Assembly: GCA_038087015.1 (NCBI GenBank)
Contig: JASBNA010000003.1
Coordinates: 1,426,001-1,490,000, forward strand
Source: Cerrena zonata
Taxonomy: Eukaryota > Basidiomycota > Agaricomycetes > Polyporales > Cerrenaceae
Reading direction: 5' to 3'
Length of the DNA stretch: 64,000 nt
Shown: positions 31,120 to 42,316 of the stretch, piece by piece
Numbering within the stretch: position 1 is the first letter of the stretch
Layout: each line of letters begins with the position of its first letter
The notes under the pieces: model-generated
The model's input: only the letters and a program-made list of their open reading frames with translations
What the model was told of the DNA's origin: nothing
The model's database searches: none
Position numbers and translations under genes: made by a program

Positions 31120-33768
31120 ATGATTCTCGATAGTAACGAAACTAGACGACTCAGGGAATTTTGCGACGCCGTCAGGGCTAAACCCGACTGGGCTCTGAAG
31201 ATTCTGGACTCTGAAAGAGGTTTGGCCGAAAAATGGGCTCGCGAGGCTGGTCTGTACCCTGTTGAAAAAACTGAAGAGCCCGAGACCAAGCGTAAGGGAA
31301 AACCAAAGAAGTCAGACACTCGTACCCATGTACCCGTCGAAGCAATCGAGGAAACTCTTGAGTAGGTCTTCTAAACAAAGCTTGAGCCTCTTAATTGCAC
31401 TAATATCTTGTCAAATCTATAGCGATCTCAAGTCTGAAGCCCGTCGCCTTCGGACATTGGACTACACTCTCCGTCTGACTTCGCCACAGATTTCCGCTCG
31501 GGAGGTCGATTGGCAGAAAATCGATGCAGACGTGTTCAAGATGTGGAAATTTGCTAACGGCTGTGCCTTGAGTGTCAGGGATCCAGGCTTACGCATCTCG
31601 CCTAGCATTGGGATCTATGTATCCGATGGACTGGTTCCCAAATCTCTTCATACCGAAGTAAGTGGACTCTCTTCATGACAATCAAGGATATAGCCTCTGA
31701 TCATTCGAGTATAGTTGGTTGAGACACTTGATGAACTTGCCGGCCGTCGAACCTAAGGATTTCCATCCTGAGACTGGCAGAAAGGTATGACCCTTACGAT
31801 TTTTCATTCGGTAACAACTCATGAGTTGTGTTAGGTTCAAGATCTGATACATCCATCTCTCTGTATGTCGAAGTCTCACTGATGTTCCCCCTTCGATTTG
31901 TCCTAATCATTTGATTAGATCCGTATACTGTTGGCATTACGGAAATTCTTCCTGGCGTGGAGCCCCCTCGCCTCAACGATAAGGGCAAATTTCATATAAC
32001 GATGACCACCAATGCCGAGTGGTACAAATCAGAAACCTTCGAGTCTACTCAGTCCTGGATTCCGTCCATTTTCGCTGTGAACGAGGATGCCACGGAGGCC
32101 CGCATTGAAGGCTACATCAATGGTCTAGGGCAGAGGGAACATTTCCCGGATCTTTATCGTTTAGTGGAGAAGGTGTTCGTCCTTTGTTTACCTCATTTTG
32201 GAAAGACGTTAGAAGATGGGAACAAGTTTGAAGATGCTGATTTAACTCCTTCCGGTGTGTCGTTTTGTCTCGGCTCGAGCTAGGCATGGATGTTTAAGAT
32301 GTCTTTTTATGTCAGAGAAACGATGGGAAGAACGCTCGGACGCGCGCGAAGATGGCGATATGCTGAAGTCAGAGTGGAAGCAAATGCTCCAGGAAAGCCA
32401 CGCCGAACGGGCTAAAGAGGACGAAGCACATAAAGCCAAGATCAAGGAAGTGCAGGAGATAGTCATCAAAGAGTGGAACCAATTTGCATCTGGAAATGAT
32501 GCGGGTCTGAAGCAAAATACTAAATATTGCGATCGGTTCAAGAATCAGAAACTGAAAGTCATCGTCAAGGTTAGGATTTTAGCTTTGTTTGATCTGATGT
32601 GATTACTGAAGTTACATAGGCGGCGAACTATATTCTCAAACCAGGTCAAGAGTACGAAGGTAGTTGGCATATGGAGGGAATGGTAAGCTCAAGCTTGTAA
32701 CGAGTTGTACCATTCCGCATTTATATCCTCTTTACAGCCCCACGAACGCGTCGTCGCCTCAGCTATCTATTACTATTCGGCCGATCCTTCGCTTTCAGAC
32801 GAAGGTCTTGGGATTCGTAGATTTCGTAACCCCAATGGTTTCCCAAATGAAGAAGAACATAACATCGATGTGCGTTCTTGTTTCGCTTAATGGATAATCC
32901 AAATGCTTACATGCAAGCAGAATTTCATTGTTAGCCCTAAACAATCTAACGAAGACGAAGATGACGAAGATGAAGACGGCGATGACGACGAAGACGGTGG
33001 CGACGACGACAATGTTAAGTGGGATTACCCTAGCGATTGGGAGCTTGACGAAGACGAAGGGTTTGAATTGCATAATTTCGTTCCCGTTGGCACCGTAGCA
33101 ACTACGAACTCTGAAGACATTGTTCCAGTTGGACACCAGACCGGGAGAATCGTGTCTTTCCCTAACTTTGTCCAGGTATGGTTTACAGTATGAAAGACTG
33201 CAACTGTATTAACAGGATGATATCAGCACAAAGTACTCAAACTCAAAAACGAAGGCCCAGAGACTGCGGTCCGAAAGATTGTAAGCCCTTTGCATACGTC
33301 GTTGTATCCTTCGCAAGGATGTCTGATCAACCCGGATGCTTTCTAGCTATGCTTCTTCCTCGTTGAGGATAATGATGAGCATCTAAAGACCAGCGACTAT
33401 GACAAGTCAGTGGAGTGGCCCGGTTTCTCCTTCAAAGGTCTTATGGGCCACAAAGTCTTAACGACTTCCGAGATCCCTATACAAGCACAACAGACCAACT
33501 TTCCTACCCTGCGTTTCCTCCTCTCCGTCGCTTCCCAACGAGCAACAGGCAAGGCTCTGGCAGGCGAACTGATCGACCTGATTCTCAACTCCGAGAACTT
33601 TGGTGTCACAGCAGGGCAAGCTGAAGGTCTTCGTCGTTCTTTCATGGACGAAAGGAGGCCGAAACCCCACGATGGCTCGGTAAGCAATCTTTTTACAACA
33701 CTTTGCCAAGAACGCAACTAATGATTTTGAAGCTCTGGGAGGAGGAATACTCTCTTTGTGAACATTAG
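31120..33768 (+). CDS. DUF4246 family protein
   Basis: DUF4246 proteins are large fungal proteins of unknown function. The model begins MILDSNETRRLREFCDAVRAKPDW. It then passes through YSWLRHLMNLPAVEPKDFHPETG (entered at an acceptor before 31711), VQDLIHPSLYPYTVGIT and WIPSIFAVNEDATEARIEGYINGL. A charged helix and the block KAANYILKPGQEYEGSWHMEGMPHERVVASAIYYYS follow (split by introns). A very acidic loop comes next, then GRIVSFPNFVQHKV, and the end is EEEYSLCEH, as in other members. A His-rich motif (HMEGMPHE) with FPN..QH resembles 2-oxoglutarate/iron oxygenase-like sites, but I do not claim an activity. The N-terminus seems somewhat shorter than typical. The gene sits inside the SUR7-like array. 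Confidence 0.85.
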
Positions 33769-34426
33769 TGCCGTTAGCTCAACTTCCGTTGCACCATCAA
33801 GTCAATCCCAACTAAACAAAGTAGCTTTGGTCTCTACTCGCAAACACCTCCCTCAGTCATCTATGTAACACTATTCTTGCAATTTGTATCTGTTTTCCAA
33901 ATGATTTTCTTTCCCTCGTCCTTCCTAGAAATTGGTATGGTAAGAACTTATTTAGAAAGCGCTGACCAAAACGCTTAGGGGTTTCATATACGATGAAATG
34001 TATCTGCAGATCCCACCCTATGACGTCAAAATGCGGCAACCTCTAAATGCCGGTGAGTAAATACATACGTTCTTGAACCTCCTCATGACGTTCATATTCG
34101 CTCCCTCAACCACATCCCTGCCCAGGACTTTCTCCCGGACGATACTACTACGACTTGGTAGTCCCATCGCGTTAGCGCACGACCGCGAGGCAGAAACGTT
34201 CTATGATTCATTTTACAGACGTTATCACTCCAATGAGTATAGTCAGTAAGCATGCCGAGTGCTCAGTGCTCTTATCATTACTAGCTTCCATGCGCTGACG
34301 TCATGACATAGATACAAACATGATCGTGGGCGCAACCTATTAGAGCTAGTATTCCCATACCTCGTCCCCTATAACCCCTTTAGCCCGTATTCAGATACCG
34401 AAACCTAATATCGTATCGAGCTGTGT
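33769..34426. promoter_or_regulatory. Spacer with two TGACGTCA sites upstream of SUR7-like copy 2
   Basis: Perfect TGACGTCA palindromes occur at 34021-34028 and 34296-34303. A short open stretch around 33976-34052 is flanked by intron-like borders but cannot be linked to either gene. Confidence 0.4.
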
Positions 34427-34433
34427 TATAAAG
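34427..34433 (+). promoter_or_regulatory. TATA box of SUR7-like gene 2 (TATAAAG)
   Basis: 63 bases before the ATG at 34490. Confidence 0.6.
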
Positions 34434-34489
34434 CCAAGAACTGTCGACGTGCTAGTGCGGAATAATCTCGTTGTACTTGCAAGCCCATC

Positions 34490-35395
34490 ATGCGTTGGAA
34501 CCTTTTCCCTCCTGTTTTCTTCTTATGTGCTTTCGTACTGACCCTCTTAGCCTCTTTATCCACGCCCACTATCCATACGATCGATCTCTTTAGATTTTAT
34601 GTCACGCCACCCTCAACTCATCGTTTAACATGGAGGTTCGGTATGACAGGTTTTTGTTTCTCGGTCCCTGTTGATCTCCCGTAGGTTGCAGCAATAGTTA
34701 ATCTGCTTCAGTAACTCATATCTCTCTCACAGGGTCAGCAAAGATACCACATCCTGCAATCCTCTTGGTCTAGGATATCCTTTGAGAGTGGTCACTACTG
34801 ATCCTACGACCGGAACTGAAGTTGGAGAAACAATAATAATGTCACGTTCGCTATCCAGGGCGCTCATCCTAAACCCTCTCTGTATGTCACTCTCTGACCC
34901 TCTTTCTATTTCTATCCTCATCTGGGTCCTTCTTATTAGCATCTGCCATAGCAGCCATCGCCTTCATATTGACACTTTCTCAATTGATTCTGAGAACAGG
35001 CAACCACAGATGGCTACCACTATCTGTGGTGGTGATTAGCTCTGTTAGTGCATTGCTAACGACAGTCGCCTTCATTACGGATGCCGCCATAGCTGCGCAC
35101 GCCATACGTCTTCTTTCTTCCTCCGTGTTTGTTCCTTCTGGTTCTATCACTTCAGCAGACTGGGGCAATGCGGTATTTAATTCTACTACCTCATATTGCT
35201 TTCCACATTACTGACCCATGCTAAACTGTAGCTTTGGATAGCATCAGGTGGGATGATTGCTGGATGGTTCGGCGTCTTATCTGTGGTCTTCGAGTATATG
35301 AAACAAAGCAAGATTAAGTGAGCACTGTTGGTCGGTATACCTCGCATCCGAGTATTGATGACAATGACAGCGCCAAGTTAACCAATACATACTGA
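34490..35395 (+). CDS. SUR7/PalI-like four-helix membrane protein, copy 2
   Basis: The first exon (34490-34680) encodes MRWNLFPPVFFLCAFVLTLL, then LASLSTPT, and the loop start FGMTGFCFSVP. After the intron the loop continues KDTTSCNPLGLGYPL. Later helices are SIAAIAFILTLSQLIL, VVVISSVSALLTTVAFITDAA and LWIASGGMIAGWFGVLSVVF, with SADWGNALW before the last. The reading reaches KQSKIK with a TGA at 35319. A strong donor two bases earlier joins to an exon at 35371 giving NAKLTNTY, an end like that of copy 1 (KNPNTY), so I prefer the spliced end. Roles in eisosome or pH signalling are inferred from family membership only. Confidence 0.8.
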
Positions 35396-35786
35396 TGACT
35401 CCACCTCGAGTCGGTTGCTTCGATGGAAGTTCTGGACCCAGTCCACAATGTCACTGAATGGAATGTATAGTAGTCTAAGATGTAGTACTTGTATACGAAC
35501 GAAGATCGTTGTCTTTTTAGTAGCTAACATTAGACGGGTTTACTTGGGCTCTCGGGCTAGGTATTGGCATGTTCTGCATGAGGTCATTGTCTAACCAAGT
35601 CAAGGATCGCCTCGAGTCTAGTTTGTTAGGATGCCGACGGCAGAAGCCTCCGATTAACTATCCGGCAAGGAGAAGGTTTAGTGGATTTGGTATCATTGCA
35701 TCGCATAGATCCCTCCTCCGGTCCTTCATGTTGACCATCTTGATGCCAAGGCGAATACGTTCATTGCCTCGTTGGTCGACTTTATG

Positions 35787-35793
35787 TATAAAT
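35787..35793 (+). promoter_or_regulatory. TATA box of SUR7-like gene 3 (TATAAAT)
   Basis: 60 bases before the ATG at 35847. Confidence 0.55.
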
Positions 35794-35846
35794 AACCTTG
35801 GACGCCTGGTTTATACCAAGGTAGGCCCTGCCAGTTACGGTGGCAA

Positions 35847-36838
35847 ATGAACGGTTTATGGACTCGGAGATTGGTGCCTACTAGCATAGCAACCCCTGTG
35901 TTGCTTTTCATCTCCTTCCTCTTCCTCTTCCTTTCTTCTCTCTCATCACCCATCATAGACACCCTTGATTTCTTTCGAATCCATACCCGACTCACCGGTG
36001 CCACACCACTGTCAGGCATACCACCATCCCAAACCAGGAGAGCCACAATTTACTTTGGTTTATCTGGGTTCTGTCTGGTACCTGAGAACCCTGCATCGAA
36101 GTAAGCTTGCTTGTTCGTAATAGGGTCGTGTCCTGATGTTCATATTGTTTCTAATTTTAGCACTCTATCACCGTTTCAGCTGCCAATTGAAAGAGCATGT
36201 ATTGATGCGGGTGTTGGATACTCGTTCAGTACTTCCGTTAATTTGGGTCCATTCTCTACGCCCAATGCACAGCGACTTCGTAGTATATTGGCTCATTCTC
36301 TTTCCGAGAGTCTAGTCCTCAATCCTATCGGTAGGTTTTCATACCAACCAAGTATGTTCGACAGTTGAATGATCTATCATTACAGCATGTGCTTTTATCT
36401 TTGTGGCATTCGTTGTCTCTCTCTTCGCCGTACGTCGAGTTGGCTATGAATCCCGCCTGTGGGCATCTCATGCTACAACATGGACAACCGTCCTTGCTGC
36501 TTTACTGACAACAGCGGCGTTCATTATTGATGCCGTAGTCGCAGGTCATGTTAAGAGTTCACTTGAATCCAGTCCAACATTCTCGGTTGACTGGGGTAAT
36601 GGGGTATGTCGTCCGTGACCACCGTGTGCATGGCAACTCTGAATTATATTGCATTAGGTATGGATAGTGCTGGTGGCGACGATTCTTATGTGGATAGCGA
36701 CATCAGTTTCTATTTTCAGTCTGATTAGAGGAAGAAGAACGAGGTAAATACATTCAGCACATTTAGACATCATTGTTATGCTTGCTGATACAAATCGTTC
36801 ATTTATACCATTTCCTCAGGAAGGCCGCACAATACTAG
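35847..36838 (+). CDS. SUR7/PalI-like four-helix membrane protein, copy 3
   Basis: Starts MNGLWTRRLVPTSIATPVLL, slightly longer before the first helix than its neighbours, then LFLSSLSSPI. The external loop has IYFGLSGFCLVPEN and, after the intron, IERACIDAGVGYSFS. The remaining helices are ACAFIFVAFVVSLFAV, TTWTTVLAALLTTAAFIID and IVLVATILMWIATSVSIFSL, with FSVDWGNGVW before the last. The final exon (from 36820) adds KAAQY. Intron positions correspond to those in the other three copies, so the genes arose by tandem duplication after those introns were in place. Confidence 0.82.
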
Positions 36839-37666
36839 GCTTTTCGCATGGGGCTGAGCGACGTAATGATCGATATGAACATGTTGTGGACATACACACA
36901 TATGAACACGCGATTTACACGAGTACACTTGGCATAGGGTGTTCCGCTAATACACTGGTATACATAGCTATCTAATGAGACTTTGGTCCATGTCTATACT
37001 AAACGATCCGAACTGAAGTTTGATTGTCGAGTCAAATTGAGGTGAGTGGGTTAGTACTAGTAGACGAAATGACATATCAGCTGACTGTGTACCCTCAGTT
37101 ATTCCCCCATTATATTGAGGAGTACTATGATCAGCAATGATCACCGTCTGTGAATCCATTCGTTACGATAAGTTGCAGGAGGCAGTATCATGTCTAGATA
37201 CTGCTGCGGCCATCAATCGTAATTGGTGGACTAAGTATATATATAAGATTCAAGCAGGTAAAGGATTCGTATTGCATAGGTTACTGTTGATGGTGTTGAT
37301 ATTATATAGCCTCGTTGCATTGAAAGAGATGATCAAGTACACCCCCAAAGACCATCCCCGGTATCCGGAAATACTACTTATAAGTCCAAGCCAAACCTTC
37401 TTTTCACCCATTTCTTTCGACGGTGTATAGATTCTCTCCACACTACATTAAGTTCCGTCTGCGGTCAGTTCTTCCCGTCACTGGAGACCATATCATAGGG
37501 CACATGGTGCACTAGAAACACTTGTATTTGACTAGGATTGAATGACTTGGGTATATTGGACGTTATCAACGAACCTAAACCTACGGTTCTTTTATGATCA
37601 TGCTGCGTAACGGTCCCACGTCTCCGAGAGGCTTCGATGGTACGCTAAGAACAGCATAAGTAGGTC
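36839..37666. other. Spacer, no gene seen
   Basis: An open frame at 37137-37430 overlaps nothing recognisable. Its hydrophobic part (LLLMVLILYSLVALKEM) is not flanked by splice signals that would make a SUR7-like gene. Confidence 0.4.
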
Positions 37667-37673
37667 TATAAAC
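37667..37673 (+). promoter_or_regulatory. TATA box of SUR7-like gene 4 (TATAAAC)
   Basis: 61 bases before the ATG at 37728. Two earlier ATGs (37680, 37710) lie only 13 and 43 bases downstream of it, so this spacing helps choose the start. Confidence 0.55.
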
Positions 37674-37727
37674 CGTGTGTATGGTTACCTCCTCATCCCC
37701 AATAACACAATGAGAGCACCCACAATC

Positions 37728-38645
37728 ATGGCTTTGAAGAGTCTGAGGACTCCCTTATTTTTGTTTATTGCCTTCATCCTATTGCTAGTTGTTTCGCTTT
37801 CTGCCCCTATTCTCGGCCACCTTCCTCTATTTGTTGTTAAATTCTTGCTCGACTCCCAAACGGGCGGTGGTGGTGTTAGCGGGTTTGCTTGGTTTGGTCT
37901 AACTGGTTACTGCTTGAGGGTCGACCATTTCAACGAGTATGTTAGTTTACCGAAGCCTTTGACCTTCGTGCTGATAGATACGCACATTCAGAACTGGTGT
38001 ACTGGGTGATGACCACTTCGCAGTATGCCCATCTAAAGGCGTAGGGTACACCATGTCCGGGACATACCTCAGCACCGCCATCAAGGAAGGTAGTCGCGGG
38101 ATAGACATTCCAACTTTCGAAGGTCCTGTGCTTCATGGACCGTTGTCCATGTCGTTGATACTAATTCCTATCGGTTAGCTTTCATTTCACTCTGGAAGTA
38201 AATATTGATCAACGAGAAGCTAAAAACCCTGTCATCTAGCCTGTGCTCTCGCCTTCTTGGCCTTCATATTATCACTTCTGATGATAAAACCTATAGAAAT
38301 GAATATTAGACGTGCTCGCTTGGCCACAATTTGGATGACAGCCATCGTGGCAATTGTTACCACTGCCGCTACGATCATGGCCTTCGTCCTCGTAGGGATC
38401 GTACTCACGTCTATGCCCCTCGGTGTTGATGTGCGTCTCTTCTATGGCGATGCGGTGAGTATCTTGAATTCCGTCCACTGCACCCAGAGTGTTTTACAGA
38501 AAAACTGACTCGCTATTAGTCGTGGATGATGTTGGGTGCTACGATTGCATCTTACTGTGCCGTTATTAGCGCATGGGCTACTATCTATGGGTTTAAGAGG
38601 GGTCGGAAGAACGAAGGTTTCAAGAACATTGACGGGGAGGATTAG
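37728..38645 (+). CDS. SUR7/PalI-like four-helix membrane protein, copy 4
   Basis: The start at 37728 gives MALKSLRTPLFLFIAFILLL, then VVSLSAPI: exactly the same length to the PI as copy 1, and the same TATA-to-ATG distance as the other copies. The loop has FGLTGYCLRVDHFNE. It splices at 37999 to TGVLGDDHFAVCPSKGVGY, again the G-Y-C...C...GY pattern. Helices two to four are ACALAFLAFILSLLMI, IWMTAIVAIVTTAATIMAFVL and WMMLGATIASYCAVISAWATI. The tail is FKRGRKNEGFKNIDGED. Copies differ strongly in the loop and little in helix layout. Function is inferred only from the family. Confidence 0.83.
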
Positions 38646-39711
38646 CATGCTAGTTAGTATTCATGAATGTAAGGATTCTTCACCACTGCAATTCGTAGTA
38701 CACTGTACTTTGGAGCCATGATTACGATATTCGTTTGATGACCGATGTAGTTCTATGTGTTCATGTTTCCGAAATGTAGACCTTGTATCCTAGCCTCTTG
38801 GGTTCGAGCCTCGTTAAGGATGAACGCGATCCAGGTATCAATTTCTTAAACAGGTGCTTCCATTTCAAATGTCTTCCGTCATGGAATTATTGAGGCATAC
38901 CCCGAGTCGTATATACCACCGACATATTTGTTCACCTAATCGAATACATCTATTCAGAACGATCCTGTCTCAGACGCTGGACTATCTTTGCTCACCAAAT
39001 TTGGGGAACCACAACGGTCAGCGCGATGATTGCCCAGCATGATATAAGGCGACTATTATCAGTACATCTAACAGGTGTCAACTCCCCACGACTAGAAGAA
39101 CTCGAGACATATGATGCCGTATACCCTGTTACCTCATTTTTTTCGGATGGAGGAAAGATCTGTCAAGTCAGCTGGATCCTTGGACGTGCGGGATGACGAA
39201 CAAAACTCAAGACATGTCATAAGTGTCCCGATTATACCCCTGCACGAAGGCGATCCCTAATACAGCAAGTAAACAACGAGGCCTTAAGATTATGTTTTTC
39301 ATAAAACTCTAATTAACGCTCACCTGTTCAGACCGGTCTCCGAGAGACAAAAAGGTACCATAACTAACAACTCCGAACAGAGGCTGACTCAAGTCGCTGA
39401 AACCATCGGCCACGATGCAGACCAGAAACTCACTCACCGGTACGAGGTGCGATGTAGAGCAATAGAATTGTGGCAGTCCACTTTACTCGAGAACGTGGGT
39501 GATCTGTGATCACCGGTAACGGAAATGAAAAGTTCATCTGACACTCAAACAAAGCAACCAGGTTATAAGACGTCATCAGCTTTGCAAGCGGTAGATCAAA
39601 CGCCGTAAGCACAATGAATTGTGAAGCAGTATACCCGAGAGATGAAGTCATAAAATGAGAATGTGATGAGTGCCAGAAGGAAATACATGAGACGGAGCAC
39701 TGGTAGAAATA
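38646..39711. other. Convergent spacer, no gene seen
   Basis: About 1.1 kb between SUR7-like copy 4 and the end of NOP2. A GGTTCGAGCC near 38810 resembles a tRNA B box, but no matching arms were found. Confidence 0.45.
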
Positions 39712-42316
39712 TCATGCAGCTGCCTTGACGGCAGGAGATGCCTGCACAGGCTTTTTCCGGGGAGGGACACGGAGTCCCCTTGGCTTTCATGGCCTTCCGT
39801 TTCGACTCTAAAGGAAAATAACAAGGAAAAGAGACGGTAAGTCCGGACGTTCTCTAGAAACGTGGCGGAACAAAACAGGCACGGACCTTCAATGTATTCT
39901 CTATCTTCATCAGAGTTGAATCCGCTTGGTTCGGCCTCCCCATCAACATCCATCGCTCCCGTATCCACGTCAACAGTGCTCTCCTCTTTTGGTTTTGTCT
40001 TCAGACGTTTCTCCACCTTGAACTTGGCGACGTAAAACCCATCCATGTTGTGCACATGGGGATAAAACCTCCGTGTCATACTGACGCTTGGGTTGAATGT
40101 CTTCCCACGGTATTTAGCATAACCGGGGACACCAAATTCCAAGCCAGTCTCGACAAGCTTGACATTCGGTCGTTTGCGAAGAGCGTAATCAACGACAGCT
40201 TCGTTCTCGTCAACGGTGACGGAACATGTGGAGTAGACGAGGTAGCCGCCGGTTTTTGAGTCAGGGGTGACACTATCAATAGCGCAGAGGATGAGTTGTT
40301 TTTGGAGGTGCGACAGGAGAGAAAAATCGCGATCGGACTATTTTTAAATTTCAAAGACATGTTAGTGAATTGGATACGAGGTTGACGATGATGACTGAAA
40401 TATTACCTTGTTAGTCTTGACACTGGCGTCCTTGCTAATAACACCGGTGCCGCTACAAGGTGCGTCTAAAAGCACACGATCAAACCCACCCATTACTTTC
40501 GGGAACTCTCGTCCATCGTACGAGCAAACCACAACATTCTTACACCCAAGGCGGTGAACGTTCGCACTTAAACTCTTCGTCCTAGCCTTATTTGCATCAT
40601 TAGCAAACACCACGCCCGTATTCTGCATCAGAGCAGCCATATGGGTTGTCTTGCCTCCCGGTGCCGAAGCCATGTCCAAGACGCGTTCACCAGGTTGGGG
40701 TGCTAGAGCGATAACAGGTAAGAAGGAAGACGCTGCTTGAAGCATGTAGTGACCCGCGAGGTACTCCGGCGTAGCACCGATTGGTACGCTACTTTCGAAC
40801 ACTTGGAGACCGACGTTTGTCCATTTTCCTATTGGCTCGAGATTGACACCGCGATTGATGAGAGCCTGGGCGAGGTCTCGCCTTCTTGTACGCAAAGTGT
40901 TAGTACGGATGGTTACAGGGCGAGGGATTTCGTTAGCTTCAAAAAACTCGATCGCCTAGATAAATGATATGTGAATGCACGTTCGAAAGATGAAACAGGT
41001 CAAACATATGAAAATGAACCTATTTGGGGAATGGAACAGGAACGGAGAATACGTACTTCAGAAACCGGGAACAGTTGGAAGAGTTTCTCAGCTAGAAACT
41101 CATTATAGCCATAGTAACTCGCAATGTCCGAGGTAAGTTGCTGGATGTATTCAGATCGTGATCTATGGTCGTTTGAGTTCCCAAAATCAAAAGTTTCAAT
41201 AACCGACATGAGGCACACTAGTGAGGTAATTCGAGTCGGACTTACCGCCCTGTACCAGCGTAGCGCTTGAGATTTGACAATACTCGGACACATTCCCGCA
41301 TACGTCTTTGAACAATGTGGACTTGAGGACCTCCAGCGGCCTTTTCTTGTTCGCGTTCTTCAGGGGTGGGTAGTTCGAAGGCTTCTGTACCATCTTCGAC
41401 GTCACCGTCCTCGTCCGCTTCGCCGTCAAATGACTCGGCATCATCTTCGCCTTCAAGAGCTGCCTGCTGCGTCTCTTCCAAGTCAAGTTCAGCTTCACGA
41501 GCTGCTTTTGCGTCGAGCGCACGCGAACGTGCTTCCATGTTAGCCATGGTAACTTTGTCGTCTTCATCTTCTGAAGCGTCAGAGTCAGAGGAGTCGTCTG
41601 AACCTGTAGGAATAATTTTGGAGGGTCGTTCGAGTTGTTTTGATCGTTTGCCTTTTAGTCGAGCGGCAGGGACGAGTTCTTCCTCTTCATCGTCTGAACC
41701 GAGGTCAAGCTCCTGGACGGGGCCTCGTAGCATATCATCACTGTGAAATAAAAATAAAATGGTTAAGAATACAAGGACTTTGTCTGAAAGATTATATACA
41801 TACTCATCCTCTATTTCCAAGTCGTCCAGATCGCCGACGAAGCCATCAGCGTCGTCGTCGCTATCCTGGAATAATGACCTAAGAAACGGAGCAAAGAGGT
41901 CGGTAAAAGATAAATATAGGAGAGGACTACACATACTTTCGTTGAGTTTTTAGGTCGTCTTCATCCACATCCTCCCAACCTTCACTACTTCCACCGTCTT
42001 CAACCATCACATCTTCGTCTTCATCTTCGCTCTCTTGTTTTCTCTTCCCCTTCTTGTCCTTCACAAGTGCAGACTTATTTGCACTGTCCGAAATTTTAGC
42101 AAAAGCGACTTTCTTCCCCTCTTTCGTCTTCGTCGTCGGTTTCTTTCCCTCGGTTTCTTTTAACTTCTTCGCAGGACGTTTACTCGTAACATCTTCTTCA
42201 GTAGCTTCAGCCTTCCTCTTCCCTAACTTTTTGCTAGAGTCCCTCCTGTCCCGCTTTTCCTGGAATTCATTGAGGGGTCGAGGGTCCCCTTGCTTGTTTT
42301 TCGCTCTTCGGCCCAT
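39712..42316 (-). CDS. NOP2: NOP2, 25S rRNA (cytosine-5) methyltransferase
   Basis: Nucleolar SAM-dependent methyltransferase for 60S assembly. The N-terminus ([18 protein letters not shown]) is Lys-rich, then strongly acidic over about 250 residues. The conserved part begins [20 protein letters not shown], with [13 protein letters not shown]. The SAM-binding motif I region is [16 protein letters not shown]. The catalytic motifs DAPCSGTG and YSTCS supply the two cysteines. The end of the conserved domain is [15 protein letters not shown]. The last exon reads [11 protein letters not shown], then shifts frame at a run of four C on the plus strand (39776-39779). The other frame continues [20 protein letters not shown] with a stop at 39712, the kind of end expected. 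Without the shift the frame runs on to 39596 through an unlikely hydrophobic tail. Confidence 0.9.

Noticed and set aside
33956..34052. Exon-like stretch (FIYDEMYLQIPPYDVKMRQ) after the DUF4246 gene
   Set aside because: The DUF4246 protein already ends in its normal SLCEH terminus, and no start or partner exon was found.
37137..37430. Possible fifth SUR7-like gene between copies 3 and 4
   Set aside because: It contains one hydrophobic stretch but no loop Cys pattern, no other helices and no matching TATA spacing.
38800..38830. tRNA B-box-like GGTTCGAGCC
   Set aside because: The flanking bases do not form a T arm, and no acceptor or anticodon arms are present.
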